DNA from: Rubrivivax sp.
GTDB lineage: Bacteria > Pseudomonadota > Gammaproteobacteria > Burkholderiales > Burkholderiaceae_C
NCBI GenBank assembly: GCA_027485165.1
Contig: JAIXRN010000064.1
Span: forward strand, 83,166-147,165
DNA: 64,000 nucleotides
Reading direction: 5' to 3'
The notes under the pieces were generated by a model. The model was not told the origin of the DNA. It made no database searches and was given only the letters and a program-made list of their open reading frames with translations. Both the position numbers and the translations under genes were made by a program. This document shows positions 24,907 to 33,620 of the stretch, one piece after another. Within the stretch, counting starts at the first letter, position 1; each line of letters begins with the position of its first letter.

Positions 24907-25877
24907 ACACGCTCGTCGCCCGCGCGGCCCAGGCCGCCGACCTGCCCGCGCTGGCCGCGCTGCTGGGCCGACCCACGCAGCTGCCGGCAGCACCCGAAGC
25001 GCTGCTGCTGGTGGAAGCCACGCCTGGGGATGCCAGCCCGGCGCTGCCACTGGCCACGGCACGCCTGGTGCCGGCCATCGGGCTGAAGCAGCCGCGCCTG
25101 TGGTACCACGTGGGCTGCACCGTGCATGCGGCCGCAGACCTGGGTCTGTTCCACCGCCAGCGCACGCTGCAGCTGGGGCACGACCTGACCGGCGCCAGCG
25201 AACTGTGCGACCTGGCCTGGGCGCGGGACGAAGGCCTGCCGCTGGACCGCCAGGCCGCAGCGCTGCAGCTGCTGGTGCAGGCCGCCTGGCTGTGGATGGC
25301 GCAGTCGCGCCGCGCTTTTGCGGCCCAGCTGGTGTGCGAACTGCCAGGGCTGCGCGACAGCGCCGGGCAGTCGCCCTTCTGGCAGGGCCTGGGCCGCCAT
25401 TTCTACGCTGGCGACCCGGCCGCCGCGCGCCAGGCCCATGGCCCGGCCTGGCGCACCCTGGTGGCGGCGCTGCTGCCGCGCCAGCTGGTGTATGCGTCTT
25501 TTCTGCCGCCTGCCGCACAGGCCGCCATCGGCCAGGTCGACCCCGCTGCGCGGCTGCTGTGCGAACTGCTGGAAGCTGCCGGCCTGCGCTACAGCCACCA
25601 TGTCAACCTGGAAGACGCCGGCCCGGTGCTGGAAGCCGAGACCGACCAGCTGGCGGGTTTGGCGGCGGCACGGGCCTGGCCGCTGGGCGCCGCAAGCAAT
25701 CTCGACCCGGGCCAGGCCGCCATGGCGCAAGCCTGGACGGTGGCCAGCGCCGCCAGCCCGTGGCGCGCTGTACGCGCCCGCGGCAGCGTGCGCGGCGCCA
25801 AGCTGTGGCTGGACGCGGCCAGCCTGGCCCTGCTGGCGGCCCGGCCCGGCGACACCGCCTGGGCGGCGCCAGCCTGA
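24903..25877 (+). CDS. aruG: Arginine N-succinyltransferase, second (AruG-type) subunit
   Basis: About 324 residues starting ATG 24903, overlapping the aruF stop. The same fold as aruF is recognisable but more diverged (LGHDLTGASELCDLAWARD, FAAQLVCELPGLRDSAGQSP, QAAIGQVDPAARLL). The acyltransferase core is shared with the first subunit, but the family signature residues are less complete. This is consistent with the non-identical subunit of the Pseudomonas heteromeric enzyme. It is the last gene of the cyanophycinase operon; the next gene, 13 bp away, is on the other strand. The exact subunit assignment is inferred from order. Confidence 0.82.
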   Translation: MNTLVARAAQAADLPALAALLGRPTQLPAAPEALLLVEATPGDASPALPLATARLVPAIGLKQPRLWYHVGCTVHAAADLGLFHRQRTLQLGHDLTGASELCDLAWARDEGLPLDRQAAALQLLVQAAWLWMAQSRRAFAAQLVCELPGLRDSAGQSPFWQGLGRHFYAGDPAAARQAHGPAWRTLVAALLPRQLVYASFLPPAAQAAIGQVDPAARLLCELLEAAGLRYSHHVNLEDAGPVLEAETDQLAGLAAARAWPLGAASNLDPGQAAMAQAWTVASAASPWRAVRARGSVRGAKLWLDAASLALLAARPGDTAWAAPA

Positions 25878-25890
25878 GCCAGAGAAACAC

Positions 25891-26838
25891 CTAGTCCGCT
25901 GGCTTGCGCAGCACCAGTTCGGTATACGTCCAGATGCCGCAGTCCATCGCCGGGCCCATCAGGTAGCCGGCCAGCACGTTGCGCATCGCCAGCGGGTTCA
26001 GCCGCCGCAGCATGCGGCGCGCCAGCCAGGGCCAGCCGACGAAGATGCGCACCAGGCGTTCCAGGCGCTGCACGTTGGGGCGCACCTCGGCCGCCAGCGA
26101 CGTGCGGCGTTCCAGCACCAGGCCGGCCGCAGCGGCGGCCTGCAGCAGTTCATCTTCGACCGGGATGCCGTCCATCGCCATGCCCTTGGCCGCCAGCAGC
26201 GCGGCGGTGGCTTCATCGGGCTGCATCTGGGCAGGCTGGCGCGTCAGGTAGCCGTCCACCAGGGTCAGGGCACCGCCGGGCCGCAGCACGCGCCGCACTT
26301 CCGCCAGCGCACGCGGCAGGTCGCGGGCATAGCAGAAGGCCTCGATCGAATAGACCTGGTCGAACTGCGCGTCGGGCCACGGCAAGGCATGGAAGTCACC
26401 CTGGCGCGCGTCGACGTTGCCGATGCCGCGTTCGGCCAGCGTGCGCTGCACATGGGCCACGTGTCCGGGGGTGATGTCCACGCCCGAGAACTGCGTGCCC
26501 GGCAGGGCCGGTGCCAGCACGCCCAGGTTGAAGCCCTGGCCGAAGCCCAGTTCCAGCACCTGCGCGTGGGGCTGCCCAGCCCACAGTGCCTGAAGCCGCG
26601 CGGCCTGGCCGCTGAAGCCGGCGGCGTCGAAGCGCTTGCCGTCGTTCAGCGCCAGGTGCAGCGACCCTTCGCTGGAATGCCGGCGCCGGTAGGCGCCGAA
26701 ACAGTTCTCGTAATGCTCGGCAATCTGTGCCGGCCCCATCTGCTGGGCCGTGATGGCGTCGAGCTGGAACACCCGGCCCAGCTTGTCGATGCGGCGCTGC
26801 AGCCGCGAACGGCTGCGGGCGATGGGAATGGCGGTCAC
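25891..26838 (-). CDS. SAM-dependent methyltransferase (sterol/cyclopropane-type class I)
   Basis: About 315 residues from GTG 26838 with AAGGGA upstream. The SAM site is VLELGFGQGFNLGVLA; later motifs are FSGVDITPGHVAHVQ, FDQVYSIEAFCYARDLPRAL and VRRVLRPGGALTLVDGY. The order and the SIEAFCYARD stretch resemble methyltransferases acting on lipid or small hydrophobic substrates. It is divergent from the FAD-dependent oxidoreductase at 27017 across 178 bp, so both may belong to one pathway. The substrate is unknown. UbiE was considered but its signatures are not seen. Confidence 0.78.
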   Translation of the reverse strand: MTAIPIARSRSRLQRRIDKLGRVFQLDAITAQQMGPAQIAEHYENCFGAYRRRHSSEGSLHLALNDGKRFDAAGFSGQAARLQALWAGQPHAQVLELGFGQGFNLGVLAPALPGTQFSGVDITPGHVAHVQRTLAERGIGNVDARQGDFHALPWPDAQFDQVYSIEAFCYARDLPRALAEVRRVLRPGGALTLVDGYLTRQPAQMQPDEATAALLAAKGMAMDGIPVEDELLQAAAAAGLVLERRTSLAAEVRPNVQRLERLVRIFVGWPWLARRMLRRLNPLAMRNVLAGYLMGPAMDCGIWTYTELVLRKPAD

Positions 26839-26949
26839 GGGTTTCCCTTCAGGCTGGTGCCGCGGATTATCCGTGCCGCCCTCGCCGCCCCTGGCCCGGC
26901 CCACTGGCCCGGACCACTGGGCAGGCACCTAGGCCTACACTCGCCCGCC

Positions 26950-27024
26950 ATGTCTGCTGTCGCCCACCCCGATCTGCACCCTGGCCTGGCAGCCCGCGCG
27001 CCCCGGCCACCCTGCCATGGCTGA
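26950..27024 (+). CDS. Possible 24-codon leader peptide upstream of the FAD oxidoreductase
   Basis: ATG 26950 opens a 24-codon frame (MSAVAHPDLHPGLAARAP then RPPCHG) ending at 27024, overlapping the first 8 bases of the oxidoreductase gene in another frame. A TACACT hexamer ends 8 bp before the ATG, so transcription could begin at or near this codon. No ribosome-binding site is visible. It may be chance in GC-rich DNA. Confidence 0.2.
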   Translation: MSAVAHPDLHPGLAARAPRPPCHG

Positions 27025-28135
27025 GCTGCCTACGCACGTGGACGTGCTGGTGGCCGGCCTGGGGCCGGGTGGCTGCGCTGCGGCGCTGGCCGCGCGCGCG
27101 GCGGGCCTGGTGACGCTGGGCATCGAACCACGCGGCCGGGCCGCGACGCGGTCGCAGCTGATCCTGGTGCGGCCGGCAGCGCGGGCCGCGCTGGGCCAGA
27201 TCGGCCTGCCCGACGTCACCGAAGGCCGGCGCACCACCACCATCCAGCAGGTCGAATCGCGCCTGCGCGAAGCCGCGATCGCGGCCGCCACTGAAGGCAA
27301 CGGGCCCCTTCAGCTGGGCTGGCAACACCGCCTGGTGGCGCTGGACATGCAAGCCGACCACGTGCTGGCCAGCGTGCTGGACGAAGCCAGCGGGCAGGTG
27401 CAGCCGGTGCGGGCGCGCCACCTGATCGACGCCACGGGCGGCAGGCTGGAAGCCCTGGGCCGGCCGGCGCGGGTGCGCCGGGGGCCCAGCCACCACGTCA
27501 TCACCGCCCAGTACGCCATGCCGCCGTGGTTCGAAGGCATTGTCGGTCTGCGCGACCCCGCGCGCCACGAGTTCTACCTGCTCTTCCCCACCTGGGGCCG
27601 GCGCGGCGTCATCGCCTACCTCGATTCACCGCCCGGCCGGCCAGTGGACACGGCGGCGCTGCTGCAGCGCTTCGAGACCCTGGCCGCGGCACTGGGGCTG
27701 GGAGAACCCAGCCAGCCGGTAATCGCGGTCGACGTGTACCAGCGCGGCCTGCCGCGCGCCAGCCGCGACCGCGTGGTGCCAATCGGCGACGCGGTGGGCA
27801 CGGTGGACGCGCTGATGGGCGCCGGGCTGTCGATGTCGATCGAAGACGCGGTCGACGCCGCGCGCGGCATCGCCGCAGCGCAGGCCCTGGGTGCAGCGGT
27901 GCGCGAACAGGCCGTGATCGACAAGCTCAACGCCGCCATCCACGCCCGCCACCGCGCCGGGATGCGCGGCGGCCGCCTGCTGCTGCTGACGCGGCCCGTG
28001 CTGGAAAGGGCCTGGCCGAAGGCGCAGCCGGGCGCTGTCACGCGCGCCAGCGTCGGCCCGCCGCCGCTGCTGTGGCCGACCATCCGTTTCGTCTTCGGGC
28101 GCCGGCCGCAGCAGCCGCCCAATCCGCTGGCCTGA
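27017..28135 (+). CDS. FAD-dependent oxidoreductase/monooxygenase-like protein
   Basis: This 372-residue protein has a dinucleotide-binding motif at the N-terminus (VDVLVAGLGPGGCAAALAAR) and the FAD-contacting GD motif RVVPIGDAVGTVDALMGAGL near residue 260, as in the geranylgeranyl-reductase/PHBH-like flavoprotein superfamily. The middle carries ARHLIDATGGR. The electron partner and substrate cannot be told. It is divergent from a methyltransferase; the two may modify the same compound. The start ATG 27017 overlaps a short upstream frame. A longer product is unlikely, since the FAD motif begins at residue 9. Confidence 0.8.
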   Translation: MAELPTHVDVLVAGLGPGGCAAALAARAAGLVTLGIEPRGRAATRSQLILVRPAARAALGQIGLPDVTEGRRTTTIQQVESRLREAAIAAATEGNGPLQLGWQHRLVALDMQADHVLASVLDEASGQVQPVRARHLIDATGGRLEALGRPARVRRGPSHHVITAQYAMPPWFEGIVGLRDPARHEFYLLFPTWGRRGVIAYLDSPPGRPVDTAALLQRFETLAAALGLGEPSQPVIAVDVYQRGLPRASRDRVVPIGDAVGTVDALMGAGLSMSIEDAVDAARGIAAAQALGAAVREQAVIDKLNAAIHARHRAGMRGGRLLLLTRPVLERAWPKAQPGAVTRASVGPPPLLWPTIRFVFGRRPQQPPNPLA

Positions 28136-28163
28136 ACCCGGGTCTGAAGGCGCGCGGCGCAGC

Positions 28164-28964
28164 TCAGCCGCGTTCGATGCGCGCGTAGGCGCTGTGGTTG
28201 TGGATCGACTCGAAGTTCTCCACGTCCACGCTGTAGCGGCCGATGCGGGCGTCGGCGTTCAGGCGCAGCGCCACGTCGCGCACCAGGTCTTCGACGAACT
28301 TCGGGTTTTCGTAGGCGTGCTCGGTCACCCACTTTTCGTCGGCGCGCTTGAGCATCGGCCAGATTTCGCTGGAAGCTTCGTCTTCGGCAAAGCGCACCAG
28401 TTCGTGCCATTCGACGGGCTGCAGCGTTTCCACGCGCAGGGTCACGCGTGAACGCTGGTTGTGCGCGCCGTAGTCGGAAATCTCCTTCGAACAGGGGCAC
28501 AGCGTCTTCACCGGCACGGCCACTTCAGAAAACACCGTGGTCTGCCCGGCGCGGGTTTCAGCCACGAAGCGGCCCTGGTAGTCGAGCAGGCTCTGCACGC
28601 CCGAAACCGGCGCGCGCTTGCGCAGGAAGAAGCTGAACGCCGCTTCGATGCGGCCTTCTGTGGCGCCCAGCTTGTCCAGCATTGCGGCGTGGCGCGTGCG
28701 CAGGCCGGCGGCGTCCAGCGCTTCACCCGACAGCGCCAGCGCGTCCAGCCAGGCCAGGAAGCGCGACATGTGGGTGCCCTTCTGCTCGGCCGGCAGGGCC
28801 ACGTCCAGCGACCACAGCCCTGCCGTGGGCTGCACCTGGCCGGCCACGCGCAGCGCCAGCGGGTAGCGCACGTCCTTGATGCCCACGCGCTGGATCGCCA
28901 GGTGGCGGTGGTCGCGCGTGCTCTGGGTGTCGGGGATGTGCAGGGCGTCGGTGAGCATGTTCAT
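28164..28964 (-). CDS. folE2: GTP cyclohydrolase FolE2 (type IB)
   Basis: This 266-residue protein has the FolE2 metal-site signature VKTLCPCSKEISDYGAHNQR (about residues 150-170) and the conserved C-terminal ENPKFVEDLVRD and SVDVENFESIHNHSAYA. It converts GTP to dihydroneopterin triphosphate, the first step of folate (and queuosine) synthesis, using metals other than zinc if necessary. ATG 28964 gives the exact family length. It stands alone between the FAD oxidoreductase (convergent) and dxs. FolK is encoded at 55428-55970. Confidence 0.96.
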   Translation of the reverse strand: MNMLTDALHIPDTQSTRDHRHLAIQRVGIKDVRYPLALRVAGQVQPTAGLWSLDVALPAEQKGTHMSRFLAWLDALALSGEALDAAGLRTRHAAMLDKLGATEGRIEAAFSFFLRKRAPVSGVQSLLDYQGRFVAETRAGQTTVFSEVAVPVKTLCPCSKEISDYGAHNQRSRVTLRVETLQPVEWHELVRFAEDEASSEIWPMLKRADEKWVTEHAYENPKFVEDLVRDVALRLNADARIGRYSVDVENFESIHNHSAYARIERG

Positions 28965-29101
28965 AGCCGGCAAGCTTCTCATGGATGCCCGGCGGGCGGG
29001 GTCACGCGGGCGTCACGACGCCGTTCGAAGGCTTTGAATCGTGCCGGCACTGTGGCCGCGCCGGGCCCCATCAGGGCCGCCCCAGGGCATTTTCGGCCGG
29101 C

Positions 29102-31021
29102 CTAGGAATTGACAGCGGCCAGGGTCGGGCGCAGGGCAAAGCGCTGGCGGATGGACTTCTCGATGCCGGCAGCGTCCAGCCCGCAGTGGGCCAGGATCTT
29201 GGCCGGGTCGCCATGTTCGGTGAAGACGTCGGGCAGGCCCAGGATCAGCAGCGGCACTGCCACGCCGGCCGCGGCCAGGCATTCGGCCACGGCACTGCCG
29301 GCGCCGCCCATCGTGCAGCCTTCTTCCACCGTCACCAGTGCGTCGCAGCTGCGGGCCAGCTGCAGCACGAGGTCGGTGTCCAGCGGCTTGACGAAGCGCA
29401 TGTCGGCGACCGTGGCGTCCAGCGATTCAGCGGCCTTCAGCGCCGGCTGCAGCAGCGTGCCGAAGGCCAGCATGCCGATGCGCGGCAGAAGTTCGCTGCG
29501 TTCGTTTCGGCTGGCCTGGCGGCGCAGCACGCCCTTGCCCCAGGGCCAGGTGGCCAGTTCGGTACCAGCGGGCACGCCGGTGCCGCTGCCGCGCGGGTAG
29601 CGCACGGCAGCCGGGCCGCTGTGGCGGAAGGCGGTGCTCAGGGCCAGCCGGCATTCGGCTTCGTCGCTGGGCACCAGCAGGGCGCAGTTCGGGATGCAGC
29701 GGACATAGGCGATGTCATAGGCGCCCGCATGGGTGGGGCCGTCAGCCCCCACGATGCCGGCACGGTCGAGCGCGAACATCACCGGCAGGTTCTGGATCGC
29801 GACGTCGTGGATCATCTGGTCGTAGCCGCGCTGCAGGAAGGTGCTGTAGATCGCCACGACGGGCTTCAGCCCTTCGCAGGCCAGGCCCGCTGCAAAGGTG
29901 ACGGCGTGCTGTTCGGCGATGCCCACGTCGTGGTAACGCTGCGGAAAGCGATTGTGGAAGTCGACCATGCCCGAGCCTTCTCGCATCGCCGGGGTGATGC
30001 CCACCAGGCGTTCGTCGGCCTCGGCCATGTCGCACAGCCACTGACCGAACACCTGGGTGAAGCTGGGTTTGCCGGGCTTGCTGGGCGGAAAGCCTTCTGC
30101 CGGGTTGAAGCGTGCCGACGCCGCGTGGTACTTGACCGGGTCGGCCTCGGCCAGGCGGTAGCCATAGCCCTTCTTGGTGACGACGTGCAGGAACTGCGGG
30201 CCGCGGCGGCTGCGCAGGTTTTCCAGCGTGGGAATGAGCGATTCCAGGTCGTGCCCGTCGATCGGGCCGACATAGTTGAAACCGAATTCCTCGAAGATCG
30301 TGCCGGGGATCACCATGCCCTTGGCGTGTTCTTCAAAGCGGCGTGCCAGTTCGAACAGGGGCGGCGCGTTCTTCAGCACGGCCTTGGCGCTCTGGCGCGC
30401 GGCTTCGTAGAAGTTGCCGCTCATCAGCCGGGCCAGGTACTTGTTCAGCGCGCCCACCGGGGGGCTGATCGACATGTCGTTGTCGTTCAGGATCACCAGG
30501 ATGTCGGCGCTGACGCCGGCATGCGGCACGCCGGCGTTGTTCAGCGCTTCGAAGGCCATGCCGGCGCTCATGGCGCCGTCGCCGATCACAGCGATCGCCT
30601 TGCGGTCCTCGCCCTTCAGCTTGGCGCCCAGCGCCATGCCCAGCGCCGCACTGATGCTGGTGCTGCTGTGCGCGGTGCCGAAGGTGTCGTATTCGCTTTC
30701 GTCGCGGCGCGGAAAACCGGCGATGCCGCCGATCTGCCGCAGCGTGTGCATGCGGTCGCGCCGGCCGGTGAGGATCTTGTGCGGATAGGTCTGGTGGCCC
30801 ACGTCCCAGACGATGCGGTCATGCGGGGTGTTGAAGACGTGGTGCAAGGCCACGGTCAGTTCCACCGTACCCAGGTTGCTGCCCAGATGGCCGCCGGTCT
30901 GGCTGACGGTTTGCAACACGAAGTCGCGGACTTCGGCGCAGAGCTGCCGCAGTTCGGGGCGCGACAGCCGCTTCATGTCGGCGGGGCTGTCGATACGGCT
31001 GAGCAGCGTGGGTGAATCCAT
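29102..31021 (-). CDS. dxs: 1-deoxy-D-xylulose-5-phosphate synthase
   Basis: This 639-residue transketolase-family enzyme has the thiamine diphosphate motif [20 protein letters not shown] (about residues 150-170), [19 protein letters not shown] at the N-terminus, and [17 protein letters not shown] with [15 protein letters not shown] in the pyrimidine domain. It makes DXP from pyruvate and glyceraldehyde phosphate, the first step of the MEP isoprenoid route. ATG 31021 begins [19 protein letters not shown], the family start. It is 2 bp from ispA, so both are cotranscribed with xseB. Confidence 0.98.
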   Translation of the reverse strand: MDSPTLLSRIDSPADMKRLSRPELRQLCAEVRDFVLQTVSQTGGHLGSNLGTVELTVALHHVFNTPHDRIVWDVGHQTYPHKILTGRRDRMHTLRQIGGIAGFPRRDESEYDTFGTAHSSTSISAALGMALGAKLKGEDRKAIAVIGDGAMSAGMAFEALNNAGVPHAGVSADILVILNDNDMSISPPVGALNKYLARLMSGNFYEAARQSAKAVLKNAPPLFELARRFEEHAKGMVIPGTIFEEFGFNYVGPIDGHDLESLIPTLENLRSRRGPQFLHVVTKKGYGYRLAEADPVKYHAASARFNPAEGFPPSKPGKPSFTQVFGQWLCDMAEADERLVGITPAMREGSGMVDFHNRFPQRYHDVGIAEQHAVTFAAGLACEGLKPVVAIYSTFLQRGYDQMIHDVAIQNLPVMFALDRAGIVGADGPTHAGAYDIAYVRCIPNCALLVPSDEAECRLALSTAFRHSGPAAVRYPRGSGTGVPAGTELATWPWGKGVLRRQASRNERSELLPRIGMLAFGTLLQPALKAAESLDATVADMRFVKPLDTDLVLQLARSCDALVTVEEGCTMGGAGSAVAECLAAAGVAVPLLILGLPDVFTEHGDPAKILAHCGLDAAGIEKSIRQRFALRPTLAAVNS

Positions 31022-31023
31022 CT

Positions 31024-31926
31024 TCAGTTTTCTCTCTGCACCACTTTGTCGGCCAGAACGGCCAGGGCGCCGGCGCGTGCGCCCAGGCCGGTGGCCCGCA
31101 GCGCGTCGTGGGCCTGGTCGCACAGGGCCTGAGCATGACGCCGGGCGGCGTCCAGGCCCAGGATGGACACATAGGTGGGCTTGTTGGAATCCAGGTCCTT
31201 GCCAGCCGTCTTGCCCAGGGTTTCGGATGCCTGGGTGACGTCGAGGATGTCGTCGACCACCTGGAAGGCCAGGCCGATGGCGGCGCCGTAGGCCGAAAGC
31301 GCCTGCCAGACGCTGGCGCCAGGGGCCGGCGCCGGGCGGCCGCAGGCCGCACCCATCAGCACACTGGCTTCCAGCAAGGCGCCGGTCTTGCGGCGGTGCA
31401 TGTCACGCAGCGCAGCTTCGTTCAGCGTGTGGCCGATGCTGGCCAGGTCGATGGCCTGCCCGCCGGCCATGCCGGCGTGGCCGGCCGCGCGCGCCAGCAG
31501 CGACACCAGACGGGCCTGGAGCGCGGGGTCGACGCCGTGGTCCGGGGTCAGCACCTCGAACGCCAAGGCCTGCATGGCGTCGCCGGCCAGCATGGCCTGG
31601 GCTTCGCCGAACTGCACATGCACGGTGGGCTTGCCACGGCGCAGGATGTCGTTGTCCATGCAGGGCATGTCGTCGTGCACCAGTGAATAGGCGTGGATCA
31701 GTTCCACCGCCACGGCCGCACGCAGCGCCGCTTCTTCATGGCCTTGCAGGGCCTGGCAGGCGGCCAGCACCAACAGGGGGCGCAGGCGCTTGCCGCCGTC
31801 CAGCACGCCGTAGCGCATGGCTTGGCCCAGCCCGGCCGGGGCGCTAGCGGGCACCCAGCGTTCCAGCGCGGCTTCCACCGCCTGCTGCTGGGTGGCGGCC
31901 CAAGGGCTGAAGTCGGCGTCGTTCAT
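31024..31926 (-). CDS. ispA: Farnesyl/geranyl diphosphate synthase
   Basis: This 300-residue trans-prenyltransferase has the first Asp-rich motif in [18 protein letters not shown] and the second in [24 protein letters not shown] lies near the N-terminus. It condenses isopentenyl diphosphate units downstream of dxs. The spacing of the first motif (DDxxxxD) and residues before it fit the short-chain (farnesyl) group. The start overlaps the xseB stop (ATGA), and dxs follows after 2 bp. Confidence 0.96.
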   Translation of the reverse strand: MNDADFSPWAATQQQAVEAALERWVPASAPAGLGQAMRYGVLDGGKRLRPLLVLAACQALQGHEEAALRAAVAVELIHAYSLVHDDMPCMDNDILRRGKPTVHVQFGEAQAMLAGDAMQALAFEVLTPDHGVDPALQARLVSLLARAAGHAGMAGGQAIDLASIGHTLNEAALRDMHRRKTGALLEASVLMGAACGRPAPAPGASVWQALSAYGAAIGLAFQVVDDILDVTQASETLGKTAGKDLDSNKPTYVSILGLDAARRHAQALCDQAHDALRATGLGARAGALAVLADKVVQREN

Positions 31927-32186
31927 TCCGGCGTCCAGCCTTTCAGCTGGCCGTCTTCCAGCAGCTTCACCTGTTCTTCCACGGTCTGCAGCTTGCCGCG
32001 GCAGAAACCCAGCAGTTCAGCGCCGCGGCGGTAGCCGTCCAGCAACTCGTCCAGCGGCATCTGCCCGCCTTCCATCTGCTGCACCAGGCGGTCCAGTTCG
32101 GCCAGGGCCTGTTCGTAGCTTGCAGGGGTCTTCGTGGGGGCGGCGGCGCTGCGGGGCATTTCGATAGGTGAAATATTCAGGGTCAT
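31923..32186 (-). CDS. xseB: Exodeoxyribonuclease VII small subunit
   Basis: This 87-residue protein has the XseB helical signature [20 protein letters not shown] and [18 protein letters not shown]. It pairs with XseA to degrade single-stranded DNA. ATG 32186 ([10 protein letters not shown]) was chosen; the upstream extension has no family match. It is the first gene of xseB-ispA-dxs, a common order in proteobacteria. The promoter must lie in 32187-32441, shared with the divergent Rieske oxygenase. Confidence 0.95.
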   Translation of the reverse strand: MTLNISPIEMPRSAAAPTKTPASYEQALAELDRLVQQMEGGQMPLDELLDGYRRGAELLGFCRGKLQTVEEQVKLLEDGQLKGWTPE

Positions 32187-32295
32187 TCTAGACAAAGGGC
32201 CGGCCGCCGACGAACCGCGCTTGCCCGCTGTTGCACCCAGCGACAAGCCCGCAACGCGGGGACGGCCGGGCCGGGCGGCGCCTGACCCCCGTGCG

Positions 32296-32301
32296 TAGAA
32301 T
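32296..32301 (+). promoter_or_regulatory. Candidate -10 element (TAGAAT) upstream of the Rieske oxygenase
   Basis: TAGAATCGCG lies about 140 bp upstream of the Rieske gene. The same hexamer appears before rpsP and argD in this window. No good -35 hexamer is visible 16-18 bp upstream, so the call is tentative. Confidence 0.3.
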
Positions 32302-32441
32302 CGCGCCCCTGCCTGCGGCACCCCTGGTGCGCGGGCCATGGTCTGCCAGCCACGGGTTCGTCCCGACGGGCAGTTCTAAGCCACCCGCAGGGCCACCGGG
32401 TGGCGGGGTCGATGTCCATCCATGGAGGATCCACTCGGATC

Positions 32442-33620
32442 ATGTCGGACCTGAGCCTCAGTCTCCAAGCTCTCGAACGCAGTCGTTCACAACTCCCGGT
32501 CTCCAGCTATTTCGATGCCGACCTGTTCCGCCGCGAACAGGCCCTGGTGCTGCAGCATGGCCCACGCTACCTGGGGCACGCCTTGGCTGTGCCCGAAGTA
32601 GGTGACTATCTGGCCTTGCCCCAGGAAGGCGAAGGCCGCGCCCTGGTGCACACGCGTGACGGCATCGAATTGCTGTCCAACGTCTGCCGCCACCGACAGG
32701 CGGTGATGCTGCAGGGCCGCGGCAGCACGCGCGTGGCGCAGCAGCAGGCTGGCCACATCGTCTGCCCACTGCACCGCTGGACCTACGACCTGCACGGCCG
32801 CCTGGTCGGCGCTCCGCACTTCCCGCAGGACCCCTGCCTGAACCTGCGGAACTACCCGATCCAAAACTGGCACGGGCTGTTGTTCGAACACAACGGGCGC
32901 GATGTCGTGGGCGATCTGGCCAAGCTGGGGCCGAAGGCTGAACTCGACTTCAGCGGCTACGTCTTCGACCGCGCCCACATCCACGAGTGCGACTACAACT
33001 GGAAGACCTTCATCGAGGTCTACCTGGAGGACTACCACGTCGGGCCCTTCCACCCCGGCCTGGGCCAGTTCGTGGCCTGCGATGACCTGCGCTGGGAATT
33101 CGGCCGCCACCATTCGGTGCAGACCGTGGGCGTGGCGCATGCACTGGAACGCCCGGGCTCGGCCGTCTACCAGCGCTGGCACGACGCCGTGCTGGCGTAT
33201 CGCAACGGCGTGCCGCCTGAACAGGGCGCGATCTGGCTGACCTACTACCCCACCGTGATGGTGGAGTGGTACCCGCACGTGCTGGTGGTGTCCACGCTGT
33301 TCCCGCGCGGGCCGCGCAAGACCACCAACCTGGTGGAATTTTTTTACCCCGAAGAGATTGCTGCCTTCGAACGCGAATTCATCGAAGCCCAGCAGGCGGC
33401 GTACCTGGAAACCTGCAAGGAAGACGACGAGATCGCCCTGCGCATGGACGCTGGCCGCCAGGCTCTTTACCAGCGCGGCGACGACGACGCCGGCCCCTAC
33501 CAGAGCCCGATGGAAGACGGCATGCAGCAGTTCCACGAATGGTATCGGCGCGAAATGGGCGTGCCGGCCACGGGCGCGCTGCCTGGCCCTGGCACGTCGG
33601 CTCAGGAGCCAGCGCTCTGA
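32442..33620 (+). CDS. Rieske 2Fe-2S aromatic ring-hydroxylating oxygenase, alpha subunit
   Basis: This 392-residue protein has Rieske cluster ligands in NVCRHRQAVML and IVCPLHRWTYD (about residues 79-108). The catalytic domain has mononuclear iron ligands in FIEVYLEDYHVGPFHPGLG (about residues 190-210). Such oxygenases hydroxylate or demethylate aromatic or quaternary-amine substrates and need a reductase, which is not encoded nearby. ATG 32442 is preceded by GGAGGA at a somewhat long distance; an ATG at 32412 in frame is an alternative. The next gene, an EamA exporter, overlaps its stop. The substrate is not predicted. Confidence 0.9.
   Translation: MSDLSLSLQALERSRSQLPVSSYFDADLFRREQALVLQHGPRYLGHALAVPEVGDYLALPQEGEGRALVHTRDGIELLSNVCRHRQAVMLQGRGSTRVAQQQAGHIVCPLHRWTYDLHGRLVGAPHFPQDPCLNLRNYPIQNWHGLLFEHNGRDVVGDLAKLGPKAELDFSGYVFDRAHIHECDYNWKTFIEVYLEDYHVGPFHPGLGQFVACDDLRWEFGRHHSVQTVGVAHALERPGSAVYQRWHDAVLAYRNGVPPEQGAIWLTYYPTVMVEWYPHVLVVSTLFPRGPRKTTNLVEFFYPEEIAAFEREFIEAQQAAYLETCKEDDEIALRMDAGRQALYQRGDDDAGPYQSPMEDGMQQFHEWYRREMGVPATGALPGPGTSAQEPAL

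Noticed and set aside
25891..26838. Assignment as UbiE (ubiquinone/menaquinone methyltransferase)
   Set aside because: General methyltransferase motifs only; the UbiE-specific stretches were not found and the neighbourhood is unrelated.
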